From Combretum micranthum (Eukaryota > Streptophyta > Magnoliopsida > Myrtales > Combretaceae): 64,000 nt of DNA. A model generated the notes under the pieces. That model was not told where the DNA came from and ran no database searches. It saw only the letters and a list, made by a program, of their open reading frames with translations. The stretch's first letter is position 1. Each line of letters opens with the position of its first letter. The translations under genes were made by a program, and so were the position numbers. The stretch covers positions 806,001 to 870,000 of the forward strand of contig JAMXBD010000393.1 of the NCBI GenBank assembly GCA_024138025.1, given 5' to 3'. Below are positions 1-11,135 of this stretch, piece by piece.

Positions 1-171
1 TTTAATATAACCTACAATGTTATGACTTATGAAAATATATATATGAACAACAAAAAAATATATATAACCAATAATTACTAAGAAAAATATATAAATATTA
101 AAAGATAAATGCAAAGACATATTGCATCTATGTAGTATAATAATTTGCAAATACATACCTTCATGTTAAGT
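1..171. other. AT-rich left edge, no gene
   Basis: Very AT-rich sequence up to the first base of the gypsy LTR. I see no coding potential, RNA gene or recognisable repeat. Confidence 0.6.
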
Positions 172-2033
172 TGTAATATATAAATAAACAATTTAAAATG
201 AAGGGCAAAAGTATCATTTGTTGAAAAAATAAAAGGGTTTTATGGTCCATCCTAATAAGAATGAATTGTTGATGTATGACAGATATATGATTTAACAAGT
301 GAGAATCATCTAAGAAGGACCAATAGAAAAAACACAAAGTCAACTCCTTAGGCCACCGGCCTTTAATGATATGCCGCCAGCCTTGACCTATACGTCGCCA
401 GCGTTGATGCCGGCCATCACGACCACAGATTCATTTGTTGAGTATTAACCCGCTAATGTAAATTATAGCCTGCTAGCGTTTGTGTCAGCCTTCCTATTCG
501 AAATTTGAAAGGATTTTCATGTTTTTATATAAATCTAGCCCTATTCCTTCTTCTCCAAAACCATTTATGAGCAATAGAAAACCTTCAAAACCACTCTAAT
601 TGTGATCTTTGCATCAAGGGAGATCAAGATTCAAGATCTAGGTAAGTTAGTTTTTCAATTCTTCAATGATCTAAATGAATGATCTCTTCCTAAAGTCTTT
701 TTTTGGTTTTGAAGGGAGTTTTTTGGAGGAGTTTTGGAGAAAACCCCAAGTTTCTTGTTGGAGATTTCGTATTCTAAAATCAAGGAGGAAGAAGAATCAA
801 GAATAGGTAAGTTGATCCTTTTTTATCTTTTTGGTGATATGAAAGTGTGACCTTTTTTTTAAATTGCTTGATTGTTATTGAAGGAAGTCATAGTTTTTAA
901 AGGAGTTTTTGGAGAAATCCTGTTCTTTTGGAGATTTATGGTTTTACAATCAAAAGGAGAAAGGTGTGTACGAATCTAGGAATTGTAATTCTTTTGGATT
1001 TTGGCTTTATAGTTCTTAGGGTTTAGTTGATAATAGAATTATGATTATTTTGTAAAAACATATTTTGAATGAGTATTTGATCGTGATCAGGTGTTTTTGG
1101 TGAAGTTAGGGTTTCTGTTCCTAAAGTTATTTTAGGTACATCCTTACCTTGTTTTATGTTTGTGATTCTAGACTTAGTATTTGTAAATGGGAATAATACT
1201 ATTCGAATTTTAATTGAGTTTGCAGCTTGTCTCTAGCTGGATCTAGTGGATCAAGAGGACCATTGCTACTAGGACAATGTCCTGATGAGATGACGTTATC
1301 CCGAGTGAAGTCGTGCATAGAGATGATCCTGGTAATCTAAGAGTGGTACGAGTATGACACCCATGATATGTGAGGAGTACCCAACACCAATATATGCATA
1401 TATATTATTATTTTTCTATACTGGTTGTTTTTATAGAGTTATGTATTACTCCGGGTTGAGGACTTGTGGCTAATGGTTCTAAATTGTATTGTTTACCTGG
1501 CTAATTGAAGATAATTATCTATGATTGTTGCATATGATGACGCATGTGAATTTGCATATTGTTTGCTCATACACATATGTTTGTGGCTTGTGTATTGAGC
1601 CTTTATGCTCACTTTATTATCTTTCAGGAACATATGATGATCCTGTAGTATTCGATCTATCTAGATATGATGTTTATGTAGACTATGCGAAGGATGATAG
1701 GGGACCTGACTTTCATGTTGACTATCTGAAATCAAGCGTTAAGAATAGTAAAAGTTGAAGAACTTATGATAACTACTGGAGTTTAATCTTTGTTTATATG
1801 TTTCATGATGTTTAAAGTATTATTTTTAAGATGAATTGTATATTGGCGTTGATTAAGCCAACCTAGTTGCAATGAAGTTTTTGTTATGATACAAATATTT
1901 TGAAGTACCCTTATTTGTGAGCTATGGAAGAAGTTTTATGTTATTTGTGGTTTAGTGGAATCATAGCATTAACGTGTTCTTCTCTAGCAAGGACACGTTA
2001 TGGGTTATAATGCCTTCAGTTTAGGACGTTACA
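172..2033 (+). repeat. Left (5') LTR of the gypsy element
   Basis: Direct repeat partner of 6005-7777, with TG...CA ends. It carries a TATA box near its first third. Downstream are two related stretches that each start with GGTAAGTT and contain GGAGTTTT plus a GGAGAAA-like motif, suggesting an old internal duplication. A patch at about 350-490 has repeated CCGGCC/GCCAGC-like words. The open frame at 1525-1758 is not supported as a gene. Confidence 0.95.
526..533 (+). promoter_or_regulatory. LTR TATA box
   Basis: TATATAAA lies in a T-rich context upstream of the pyrimidine-rich CCCTATTCC segment. It is conserved at the same place in the right LTR (6347-6354). It is the probable core promoter of the element, marking the U3/R region. 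Confidence 0.6.
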
Positions 2034-2040
2034 GCTTACG

Positions 2041-2052
2041 TGGTATTAGAGC
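2041..2052 (+). other. Primer binding site (initiator tRNA-Met type)
   Basis: TGGTATTAGAGC starts 7 bp after the left LTR. It differs by one base from the usual plant initiator-Met PBS TGGTATCAGAGC, a C to T change. Confidence 0.85.
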
Positions 2053-2296
2053 TTATGTTATGAATCTTATTATATCTAAGTTATGAACTCCTTAGGACGA
2101 TGAGTAATGATGAGTAAGGTAGCAAATAGTTAGGGTTGCTTATCTAGTTAATATTGTTGATCTTTAGTAGTCTTATATAGTGTTTTGATCCTTTTAGGTT
2201 GCTTTACCTTTTGATACCTAGTGTTCTTACCCAAGATAAGGAAAGAGACCGATCATACAACAAGTTAAATCTGCAGTTCAAGGTACAGAGAGAAAA

Positions 2297-2459
2297 TGTA
2301 TCAAATGCTATAGACCCCATGATCTCAAAGGCTGTAAGTGGCCTGAGAATGCTTGCTTCTCATGTGGCAAGGTTGGGCACAACCATAGATTCTGCACAGA
2401 GAAAGTTATCCCACAAGTGTTTTATTTCAAGTGTAGGCAATAAGGACATAAGGCCATAG
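2297..2459 (+). pseudogene. Gag nucleocapsid remnant with zinc knuckles
   Basis: In one frame there are two recognisable CCHC-type knuckles. The first spans 2297-2335 (C-x2-C-x3-H-x4-C). The second spans 2354-2395 and has canonical spacing (C-x2-C-x4-H-x4-C, with GKVGH in the middle). A third unit is degraded: its first Cys is Phe, its last Cys is Tyr, and an in-frame TAA precedes its GHKA. Only about 240 bp separates the PBS from the first knuckle, so the matrix and capsid parts of gag are deleted. The overlapping 86-codon open frame from 2199 is a shadow in another frame. Confidence 0.75.
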
Positions 2460-2622
2460 ACTACAAAGAGCCTGGAAGGAAAGTGGTTCCAAGAGTTCAG
2501 ATAGGTCGATCTCAGGGTAGTTAAGGACAAAGAGCACCAGCTAAAGTTTATGCCCTCCAACATAGGGATGCATCTAGTGTGGACATCATATGCTTTCTAT
2601 ACTCCTACATAGTGTTTATGTT

Positions 2623-2990
2623 CTCTTTGGTACTAGTGCAAGTTTTTCATGCATCTCTGAGTCATTTATATCTGTATGTGGTGTGTGTGTGTTGAATGTA
2701 TGCCTGAATACTTGTTTGTAAACACACATTTAGGGAGTGGAGTTCTGATGAACCAGATTTGTAGAGATGTAGATATAGAGATAGAGGATAGATATCTACT
2801 TGTAGATATAATAATTGTGGATATGGTAGACTTTGATATAACTCTAGGAGTAAAATGGTTAGTGAAGTACCATGTTATGATTGATTGCCATAACTTGGTA
2901 ATGGAGTTTAGTCTACTAGATGGGGACCAGTTTGTACATAAGCTTAAAGTGCAAAGACCTCCAGCTCTACCTACATATGAGTTATGGGAA
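2623..2990 (+). pseudogene. Retroviral-type aspartic protease remnant
   Basis: The active-site segment at 2623-2658 is recognisable as a leucine-phenylalanine stretch followed by the triad and a serine-rich tail. The catalytic Asp-Thr-Gly now reads Gly-Thr-Ser (2629-2637), so the enzyme cannot be active. A frameshift follows. The second half continues in the open frame from 2676, where the motif DFDITLGVKWL and the following YHVMIDC match the C-terminal part of gypsy proteases. Confidence 0.75.
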
Positions 2991-3059
2991 AGGTCAACAT
3001 TAGTAATGGCAGCTATGATGATAAAAAGTGAACAAAGGATAAACTTTGCACGGATATCG

Positions 3060-3680
3060 GTTGTATGTGAATATCCTAATGTTTTTCCACAAGATTTACC
3101 AAGATTGCTAGCAGAAAGAGAAGTAGAGTTCTATATTGATTTGGTGCTAGGTTCTTTATCTATATCTAAGATACCATATCACATGGCTCTAACAGAACTT
3201 GTAGAGCTCAAAGTTCAGTTAGAAGATTTGCTCATGAAGAAGTTGATTAAACTCAGTGTGTCACCTTAGGGAGCTCCAATTCTGTTTGTGAAGAAAAAAG
3301 ATTGTAGCATGAGAATACGTATAGACTATAGAAAGATGAACCAAGTGATTATCAAGAATAAATTCCCTCTACCAAGAATAGATGATATGTTTGACCAGTT
3401 GGCAGGAGTAAAAGTATTTTCAAAGATTGATCTTATATCAGGATATCACCAACTCCGGGCTAGAGCAAAAGACATACAAAAGACAACCTTCAGGACCAAA
3501 TACGGACATTATGAGTTTATGGTCATGTCGTTTGGTTTTACAAATCCACTAGCCATCTTTATGGACCTTATGAACAAAGTCTTCAGGGATTATTTAGATC
3601 TGTTTGTCATAGTCTTTATACATGATGTTTTGGTGTACTCTAAAACCAATGAAGAACATGAAGAGCATATGGGGTAATTT
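3060..3680 (+). pseudogene. Gypsy reverse transcriptase remnant
   Basis: The N-terminal connection (EYPNVFPQDLP) and the region before the fingers lie in the frame from 2676, which stops at 3267-3269 with TAG where family members have Trp. The same frame resumes at 3270 with LFVKKK, then [22 protein letters not shown] and [13 protein letters not shown]. The metal-binding motif is FIHD in place of the usual F/Y-x-D-D: the first of the two paired catalytic Asp is His, so the polymerase is dead. The frame ends at 3677, and the thumb/connection is broken by further stops up to RNase H. Confidence 0.9.
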
Positions 3681-4049
3681 CTGAACAGATTACAGGATGA
3701 AAAGTTATATGTCAAGTTCACGAAGTGTGAGTTCTAGTTAGAGCAAGTATCTTTCTTAAGATACATTATTGATGGAAATAGGATTTCGGTGGATCCTGAG
3801 AAAGTGAAGGTAATAGTAGAATGACTAACACGTAAAAGTGTGTCAAAAATTAGAAGTTTTCTATGAATGGCGGACTACTACAAAAGAATTGTGGAAGACT
3901 TTTCCAAGATTGCAAGTCATTCAACCAGATTGACACAAAAAGGGATAAAGTTTGTATAGGATGAGAACTGTGAGAACAGCTTCAAACAATTGAAGGAAAA
4001 ACGAGTATCTACCCTGGTATTAGCCTTACTAGTGAATAGTGAGGAGTAT

Positions 4050-4400
4050 GCTATCTATAGCGACGCATCCACGTAAGGGTTAGGTTGTATGTTGATGCAA
4101 GGAAGAAGAGTGATAGCATATGCTTCTAGACAGCTAAAGCCCTACGAAAAGAATTACCCTACACATGATATAGAATTAACTGTAGTGGTTCATGCCTTGA
4201 AGTTGTGGAGGCATTATCTATATAGGGAGAAATGTAAAATATATACAAACCACAAAAGCTTCAAGTATATCTTTACCTAGAAGGAGCTGAATATGAGGCA
4301 ACGGATATGGTTGGAGCTAATAAAAAACTATGATGTGGATATTCGGTACCATCCTTAAAAGGTGAATGTAGTAGTAGATGCCTTGAGTAGAAAGCAAGTT
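4050..4400 (+). pseudogene. Gypsy RNase H remnant
   Basis: The segment reads from a SDAS motif through [18 protein letters not shown] and HYLY to KELNMRQR and DALSRK, all typical of gypsy RNase H. In-frame stops fall after the SDAS motif, at 4278-4280 (TAG where Gln is usual) and before the VNVVVDALSRK block. The catalytic TDH motif reads TNH, a G to A change. The open frames 4089-4280 and 4362-4610 are pieces of this unit. Confidence 0.88.
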
Positions 4401-4639
4401 GAGAATCTTGTAACTTTGATCACCTTTGAACATCATCTAATGGATGATATGAGAAAGGTTAAATTGGAGATAATGACCAGACAAATAGGTGCAAGACCAG
4501 TAAACTTGCAGATTCATCTTATAATTATAGAAAGGATCAAAGCAGCACAAGTGAATGATCCAGGTATACATGAGGTAAAGAAGAGAATGGAAATACGCAA
4601 AGCAGCTTAATTTCATATTAATGAGAAGGTGTCCTGAGA

Positions 4640-5600
4640 TATAAAGAAAGGTTATGTGTGCCAGAACAAGGAGAACTTAAGAAGGAGTTACTTAAAGAGG
4701 CACATTATTCTAATTATTCTATCCATCAAGGAGGAAACAAGATGTATCATGATCTAAAGAAATTGTATTGGTAGAACAACATGAAGAAAGAGACTGCAGA
4801 ATATGTATCCAAGTGCTACACTTGTCAATTGATCAATATTGAGCACAAGAGTCCAGTAGGTAAACTAGTCTTTATCTATACCTCAATAGAAGTGGAAACA
4901 CATAACTATGGATTTTGTTACGACTCTACCTAAAATAAGGGAAAAGTTTGATTCGATATGGGTAATTGTGGACATACTTAAGAAGGTAGCACGCTTTATA
5001 CCCATTAAAACGAGGTACAAATTGGATCGTTTAGCAAAGTTGTATATCAAGAGGATAATGAGGTTACATAGAATACTAGTGACCATCATATCAGACAGAG
5101 ATACCAGATTTGTTAGAAGATTTTAGAAAAGCCTGCACGAAGCTTTAGGCACTAAAGTGATTTTTAGCATTGCCTAACACCCTCAGACAAATAGGCAATC
5201 GAAACAGACTATCCAAATCCTTGAAGACATTGAGAGCCTGCATTTTACATTTTAAAGGTAGATGGGATGAGCACTTGCTTTTAGTAGAGTTTGCTTACAA
5301 TAACAGCTATCAAGTGTTGCTTGGGATGCTACCTTATGAAGCCTTGTATGGTAGAAAATATCGATTGTTGATTGACTGGGATAAAGTAGGTGATAGGCAG
5401 ATTTTGGGAACAAAACTGGTATAGGATGCAATTGATAAGGTCAAAGCAGTTAGATAAAAGTTGCAAGCAACTCAAAGCCATCATAAAAGTTATGCAGACA
5501 AAAGGAGAAGACCTCTAGAATTTCAAGTGGGGGAACATATTCTACTTAAGATTTCACGAACCAAAGGTGTTGTCATATTTCGTTCGAGGGGCAAGTTAAA
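4640..5600 (+). pseudogene. Gypsy integrase remnant
   Basis: The HHCC zinc region is visible near 4690-4830 (SIHQGG, KMYHDLK, YWx, then CYTCQ). The catalytic core starts at about 4908 with MDFVTTLP. It keeps the first two acidic residues (WVIVD and SDRDTRF). The last block reads HPQTNRQSKQTIQ, so the catalytic Glu is Lys and the neighbouring Asp and Gly are Asn and Arg. AYNNSYQ and the PYEALYGRK block follow. In-frame stops occur near 5124, 5176, 5423 and 5456. The unit cannot encode an active integrase. Confidence 0.9.
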
Positions 5601-5945
5601 CCCTAGATAAGTGGGACCTTATGAAATTTTGGAAAGAATAGGTGATGCAGCTTATAGATTAACTTTAGTACCTAGTTTGGATGGAGTACACAACGTGTTC
5701 CATGTGTGTATGTTGAGAAAGTATATGAAGGTTCCTGAACAGATAGTAGCTTTGGAATCGCTGGAAGTACAATCGAATCACTCCATAGTTGAAAAGCAGT
5801 AAGAATTGTTGATACCAAAGAGCAAATTTTGAGAAGGCGGGTGATCAAACATGTGAAAAGTGAAATGGACTAATCAATCTGAACAAGAAGCTACTTGAAA
5901 ACTAGAGGAGGAGATGAGGACAAAGTATCCTAAGCTTTTCAATGA
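5600..5945 (+). pseudogene. Pol C-terminal tail (chromodomain-type region) remnant
   Basis: The open frame 5611-5802 contains VGPYEILERIGDAAYRL and VFHVCMLRKYM, the usual segment after the integrase core. A one-base frame change and stops interrupt the end. In another frame the last part reads KWTNQSEQEAT, a stop where Trp is expected, then EEEMRTKYPKLF. This ending is common in Tekay/Del chromoviruses. The family comparison is from memory and not from a search. Confidence 0.65.
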
Positions 5946-5979
5946 TTCAGGTAACTTTCAAGAACGAAAGTTTTTTTTT

Positions 5980-6004
5980 GGGTGGAGGAGGGAGGGGGAA
6001 GGGA
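5980..6004 (+). other. Polypurine tract
   Basis: A run of G and A interrupted by a single T (at 5983) lies directly before the right LTR and follows nine T. It is the expected plus-strand priming site. Confidence 0.85.
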
Positions 6005-7777
6005 TGTAATATATAAATAAATAATTTATAATGAAGGGCAAAAGTGTCATTTGTTGACAAATAAGAGGGTTTTATGGTCTATCCTAATAAGAATGAATTG
6101 TTGATGTATGATAGATATATGATTTAACAAGTAAGAATCATCCAAGAAGGACAAGTAGAGAAACCTCAAAGCCGGCCCCTTAGGCTACCGGCCTTCAATG
6201 ATACGTCGCAGCCCTTAACCTGTACGCCATCGGTGTTGGTGTCGATCATTACGACCATAGATTCGTCTGTTGAGTGTTAAGCCGCCAACCTATATTCTTA
6301 TGTTGCTAGCCTTCTTATTCGAAATTTGAAAGGATTTCCATGTTTTTATATAAATTTAGCCCTATTCCTTTTTCTCCAAAACCATCTTGAGCAATAGAAA
6401 ACCCAAAAAACCTCTCTAATCATGATCTAGCATCAAGGGAGATCAAGATTCAATATCTAGGTAAGTTGATTTTTCAATTCTTCAGCAATCTAAAGGAATG
6501 ATCTCTTCTTAAAGTCGTCTTTTGATTTCGAAGGGAGTTTTTGGGAGTTTTGGAGAAAATCCTAAGTTTCTTGCTGGAGATTTTGTATTCTAAAATCAAG
6601 GAGAAAGAAGAATCAAGAAATAGGTAAGTTGATCCCTTTTAATCTTTTTGGTGATCTGGAAGTGTGATCTTTTCTAAAATTACTTAATTGTTATTAAAGG
6701 GAGTCATAGTTTTTAGAGAAACCCTATTCTTTTGGAGATTCTGTGGTTTTACAATCAAAAGGAGAAAGGTGTGTATGAATCTAGAAATTATAATTCTTTT
6801 GGATTTAGGGTTTGCAGTTCTTAAGGTTTAGTTGATAATCGAATTATGATTATTTTGTAAAAATATATTTTGAATGAGTATTTGACTGTGATCAAGTGTT
6901 TTTGGTGAAGGGTTTCCGTTCCTAAAGTTATTTTAGGTATGTCCTTACCTTGTTTGTCATTTGTGATTGTAGACTTAATACTTATAAATTGACATGATGC
7001 TATTCGACTTTAATTGAGTTTGTTGCTTGTCTCTGGCTGGGTTTAGTCGATTAGGAGGACTGTTGCTACTAGGATGACGCAATAATAATCTATGTGTGAC
7101 GTTGTCCCAAGTAGAGTTGTACACAGAGATAATTCCAATAGTCTAGGAAGTCTAGATTGGTACGAGTATGGTACCTAGAGTGTGTGAGGAGTACCCAACT
7201 CCAATATATGTATATATTATTATTTTCTATACTAGTTGTTTTTATAGAGTCATGTATTACTCCGGGTTTAGGACTTGTGGCTAATGATTCTAAACTGTGT
7301 TGTTTGCCTAGCTAAGTAAATATATTAATCTATGATTATTGTATATGATGACACATGTGAATTTGCATGTTGTTTACTCATACATATGTGTTTGGGGTTT
7401 GACATATTGGGCCTTCATACTCACTTTTTCATTTTTTAGGAGCAAGTGATGATCCTGTAGGGTTTGACTTTCCTGCTGACTATTAGAAATCAAGCGTTGA
7501 TGATAGTAAAAGTTGAAGAACTTATGATAACTATTGGAGTTTGATCTTTGTTTATATATTTTATGATGTTTAAAGTTTTATTTTTAAGATGAATTGTATG
7601 TTAGCATTTGATTTAAGCCAACCTAGTTGCTATGAAATTTTTGTTATGATACAAATATTTTGAATTACTCTTATATGTGAGCTATCGAAGATGTTTTATG
7701 TTAATGGGATCATAGCATTAGTGTGTTCTTCCCTAGTAAGGACACGTGACAGGTTGTAATACCTTTAGGGCATTACA
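6005..7777 (+). repeat. Right (3') LTR of the gypsy element
   Basis: Direct repeat of 172-2033, about 90 bp shorter, beginning TGTAATATAT and ending GGCATTACA. A TATA box at 6347-6354 matches that of the left LTR. Differences include many indels and apparent C/T and G/A changes. Confidence 0.95.
6347..6354 (+). promoter_or_regulatory. LTR TATA box
   Basis: TATATAAA at the position equivalent to 526-533 of the left LTR. Confidence 0.55.
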
Positions 7778-10114
7778 TACATCATGTGTACTCAACGCCT
7801 TTATCTTTGGGATCATGCACCACCCCTTTAGAAATGTGTAATTTTCATTATTTTGATGTATAAATGCACATTTTTTTGAAGATCATGAGGTTAAAATTCA
7901 AGATTTCAAATATAAAGGGGTAAATCGAACAAAAACAAATAAGTGCATTGTAAGCATACTCATATGATCAAAAGCAAGTTCAAAACTCAAAACAATAATA
8001 ATGATTACAGCGTATAATTTAGTGCTCTCTAAATTTTTTTTTATAAATTTCTTAATTTTTATCTATAATTATATTTCTTGATTGACCATTTTTTATTAAT
8101 CATATATATATGTGTATATTTATGAATCATGGAACTTGTAAATATAACAGATAAAAGTTTAAGTATGTATAATAATTCAACATTTCTAAAATTTAAAGAT
8201 AAAATTTAACAATAAAATATTAGATTTAATACAATATTAAGTACTTATAAAATACAAGCTCCTTATTTAACTTATATTCTTTGATTATTTTGTTTACTTC
8301 AATATCTTCATATGAAAAATAGATTTATAAAATTTAATGAATGAAGCTTTAAAGTATGATATCTAACAATTATATCTTGTCTCTTGCATGAAACTTTCCT
8401 GCGAGGTTGTAAGTTCCAAATTTTTATTATTGCTTTCTATTTTTTATTATTATTATTATTGCCATAACTTTTTGTATATGTGTGATCAAATCTTCTTTTC
8501 TCTTTTTTTTTTCCTTCCCAAATATTCTTTATATTACAATTGTTGAGATACATCATTGGACCTCTATAATATAACAATTTGGTAATTCTTTTTTTTTTTT
8601 TTGTTTCTTCCTCATTTTCCTGGTTATATTTCTCTTTTTACCCGTGTCCTTATCTGTTAAGTGCTAATATGAAATTCAAAAACAATTATTGCAATTTAAT
8701 GAAAAGTTTTATGCCATATTAGTTAAAAGCTCAAATTGATCTAATGTGAGTTTAAAAAAGATAGTATGGCACCCAATTACAAGGCAAGTTTTGGTAAGCC
8801 TTACACTATGTTTTGCAAAATTTGCAAAAAGGTGAAAGGTTGTAGAAAATTGGTGAAAAAAGGAAATGAGTGTTTATTAAAAAAAAAAGTAAGAAAATGA
8901 CTTAATTACCTTTTTCAACTTGTTTCCCGCAAAATCTTAAAGAATATTTTATTAAGATCAACTAACTTCCCTTCATTCCTCCACTTTCATCTTAAATTTG
9001 GAAAGAAAGTGAATGGGTCATATTTCATTTCATTTCCATTGAAGTTAGTTTATTTATACCTTTCAAAATTATCCAACCACAAATATTGATTGCATTTTTT
9101 CAACCTTCCTTTCATTTCATTATATTCTCATAGTTTCAAACACAGTTTTAAGGATATGGTTGTGTTTTATATGTCACGTTGTGTTATGTGTTTGTATATA
9201 AATTTTTTCTCATTTAGCACTTGAAGTTAAGCGATCAAAACGATTAATTTCAGTATAAAAAATAGAGAATGGAGTAGGACGTAAAATTTACTACCGGTGA
9301 ATTGGAAATTCAACATAGGATAATTGATAATTTCTAAAAACAGATTGTAAATAAGTTTCATACAGCCTACTTAAATACATTATTGTATTATGGAGTATAA
9401 AGAATATTGTGATGCACTAAATTGTGTTTAAGGATTTTGCTACACAATTCGATGTATTTAAAGAGTAATGCTTTGAAATTGCATGATGCATTTAGCTAGC
9501 CATACTTTTTTACTTAAAATGAGGTCAAAGATCTTCTACTAAATTATTAATTTGGTATCTTGTTACAATCTCAAAATACATACAAAAGTTATGAAAACTT
9601 AATAATTAAATGTATTCCTGTGCATCTATAATTCAATAGCTACACTAATGACATTTCATCTTGATGACATGGTTGGCATCATTTCAAATTCAAGGTACTA
9701 AACTAAGTGGGCCAGAATTTGCCTACTTAAATATCCAAGCATTTATGGTAACTTCACACATTTAAGCCTTATTTATTTTAAGAAAAAATCTATTGTTAAT
9801 AGAAAATATTTTCTATTAAAAATATCTTCCTAGAAAATAACATATTTTGATTTTTTTTGTGTAAAAAAATGTTGAAAATAGTGTTTGAAATTAATTTTAT
9901 ATAAAATATACTTTAATGTGTAATAAAATATTATATATTATAAAAGGTTCAAAAAACAACTTTCTTTTTTAAAAGCATAAATTATTTTGTACAAAAATGT
10001 TAAGTTTCTATATATGGAATATGTTTTCAATCAATTAAAAAAATGAAAATTGGAAATATATTCTTCTTAATAAATTTAATTGCTTTGTTTTTTATTTTTT
10101 TAGAAGAAATTATT
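7778..10114. other. AT-rich intergenic DNA
   Basis: No coding region or RNA gene is visible. Homopolymer and short simple repeats (TTA near 8445-8460) are scattered. Sequence at about 8790-9145 and 9770-9970 looks vaguely MITE-like, with T/A-rich ends containing ATGTTT or TTATTTA words, but I could not define termini. Confidence 0.6.
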
Positions 10115-10165
10115 TCTCTCTCTTTCTCTCTCTCTCTCTCTCACTCACACACACACACACACACA
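10115..10165. repeat. (TC)n-(AC)n compound microsatellite
   Basis: A run of TC dinucleotides from 10115 passes into AC dinucleotides up to about 10165. Confidence 0.95.
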
Positions 10166-10524
10166 AAGAAACATTAAAATAGGTTTTGATTTTCTACTTC
10201 TCCTTTCCCTAACTCCAAAGATTTTGCTAAGGGGAGGAAAAAAAAAAGAGCAAGTAGAAGTGTAAAAACGACATGGGTTAGAAGTGTGGACCTGGCAGGA
10301 AAAGGTGTTACAAATTCAAATTATATGGTTTTAGGGATGAGGCTAACAAGATATTTGTTACTCGTTAAGATATTAATTAGAGGTCATTATAGAGCAATAT
10401 TGTCAATTATGCAAGCGTGTTTGTATAGAGTGGTAATAATTTGGATACCAATTATAAGGGGAGTAGTAGTAGTTAGTAATTTAGTAGTTGAAAGAAGTAG
10501 TGTCAATAGTTGCAATAGTAGATG

Positions 10525-10895
10525 AATTGTATTTAACATTATGTTTGGAAATTTTAGCAAGGATAGAAATATAAAAAATACATAAAAAAAAAGAGTAGAA
10601 AGGAAATATCGTTTCAAATTCTTATTTGGATTTATAAGTTAAAAAAGGAAGGAAGTGGGATAAAATGGAATACTTCATTGACTAAAACATCCCTACTTTA
10701 TTTTTTTTTTTTAACTTTGCTTTTAAGGGGTATTTTGATCATTTTGTTTTGTTTTCACCAATTCTTCTATTTTCTCTTCAAAATGGAAAAAAAAAAGTTC
10801 ATTATATTAAAGTGAAAAAGTTTTCAATGGTTTCTACTAATTTCCCTTATTTTCCATTGTCATTTTAGATAACCAAACATCATATTTCCATTGTT
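10525..10895. mobile_element. Possible MITE-like element
   Basis: The left side (TTATGTTTGGAAATTTTAGC) and the inverted right side (ATGATGTTTGGTTATCTAAA on the minus strand) share a TTTGG core and similar AT-rich flanks. The interior contains a poly-T stretch and purine-rich segments. Termini and target duplication are not clear. Confidence 0.3.
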
Positions 10896-10959
10896 CCATT
10901 GCTTTCCATAGGTTGCCATCGATTTTCTCATTACTAAATACAATGTATAATTGTATAGA

Positions 10960-11135
10960 GGAGGAGGACGGTAGTAGTAGTCATAGTTAGTCGTTAGTAG
11001 TAATAGTAATAGTAGCAACAATAATAACAACAATTACAATAATAAGAGAGTTGTGTTGAAAACTTTACAAAGGAGCAAAATGGTGGTAGTGATGATGATG
11101 GTGGTGGTAGTAGTAAGCAGCAATAGTAGTAGCAG
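10960..11135 (+). repeat. Trinucleotide-rich (TAG/TGG/AAC) tract
   Basis: Degenerate runs of GTAGTAG, AATAGTAATAG, AACAATAAT and GATGATGGTGG-type triplets. It looks like a decayed compound microsatellite and has no open frame of interest. Confidence 0.7.

Larger units (their letters stand above)
172..7777 (+). mobile_element. Ty3/gypsy LTR retrotransposon, full structure, inactive
   Basis: A complete plus-strand element of 7606 bp. Two long direct repeats (172-2033 and 6005-7777) begin TGTAATATAT and end ATTACA or GTTACA. A primer binding site follows the left LTR and a purine tract precedes the right one. Between them lie, in order, gag zinc knuckles, protease, reverse transcriptase, RNase H, integrase and a C-terminal tail. 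The order RT-RH-IN defines Ty3/gypsy. The tail with an EATW-like motif followed by KYPKLF, together with long LTRs, resembles the Tekay/Del (chromovirus) group, but that assignment is inference. The internal part is only about 4.0 kb because most of gag is missing. Many stops and frameshifts interrupt pol. The flanking 5-mers (TAAGT and TACAT) agree at only 3 of 5 positions, so no clean target duplication remains. The LTRs differ by many substitutions and indels, which indicates an old insertion. Confidence 0.95.

Noticed and set aside
1525..1758. 77-codon open frame as a gene
   Set aside because: It lies inside the gypsy LTR and is not kept open in the partner LTR.
161..7790. Clean 5-bp target duplication for the gypsy element
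   Set aside because: TAAGT and TACAT agree only at three positions, so it is not scored as a duplication.
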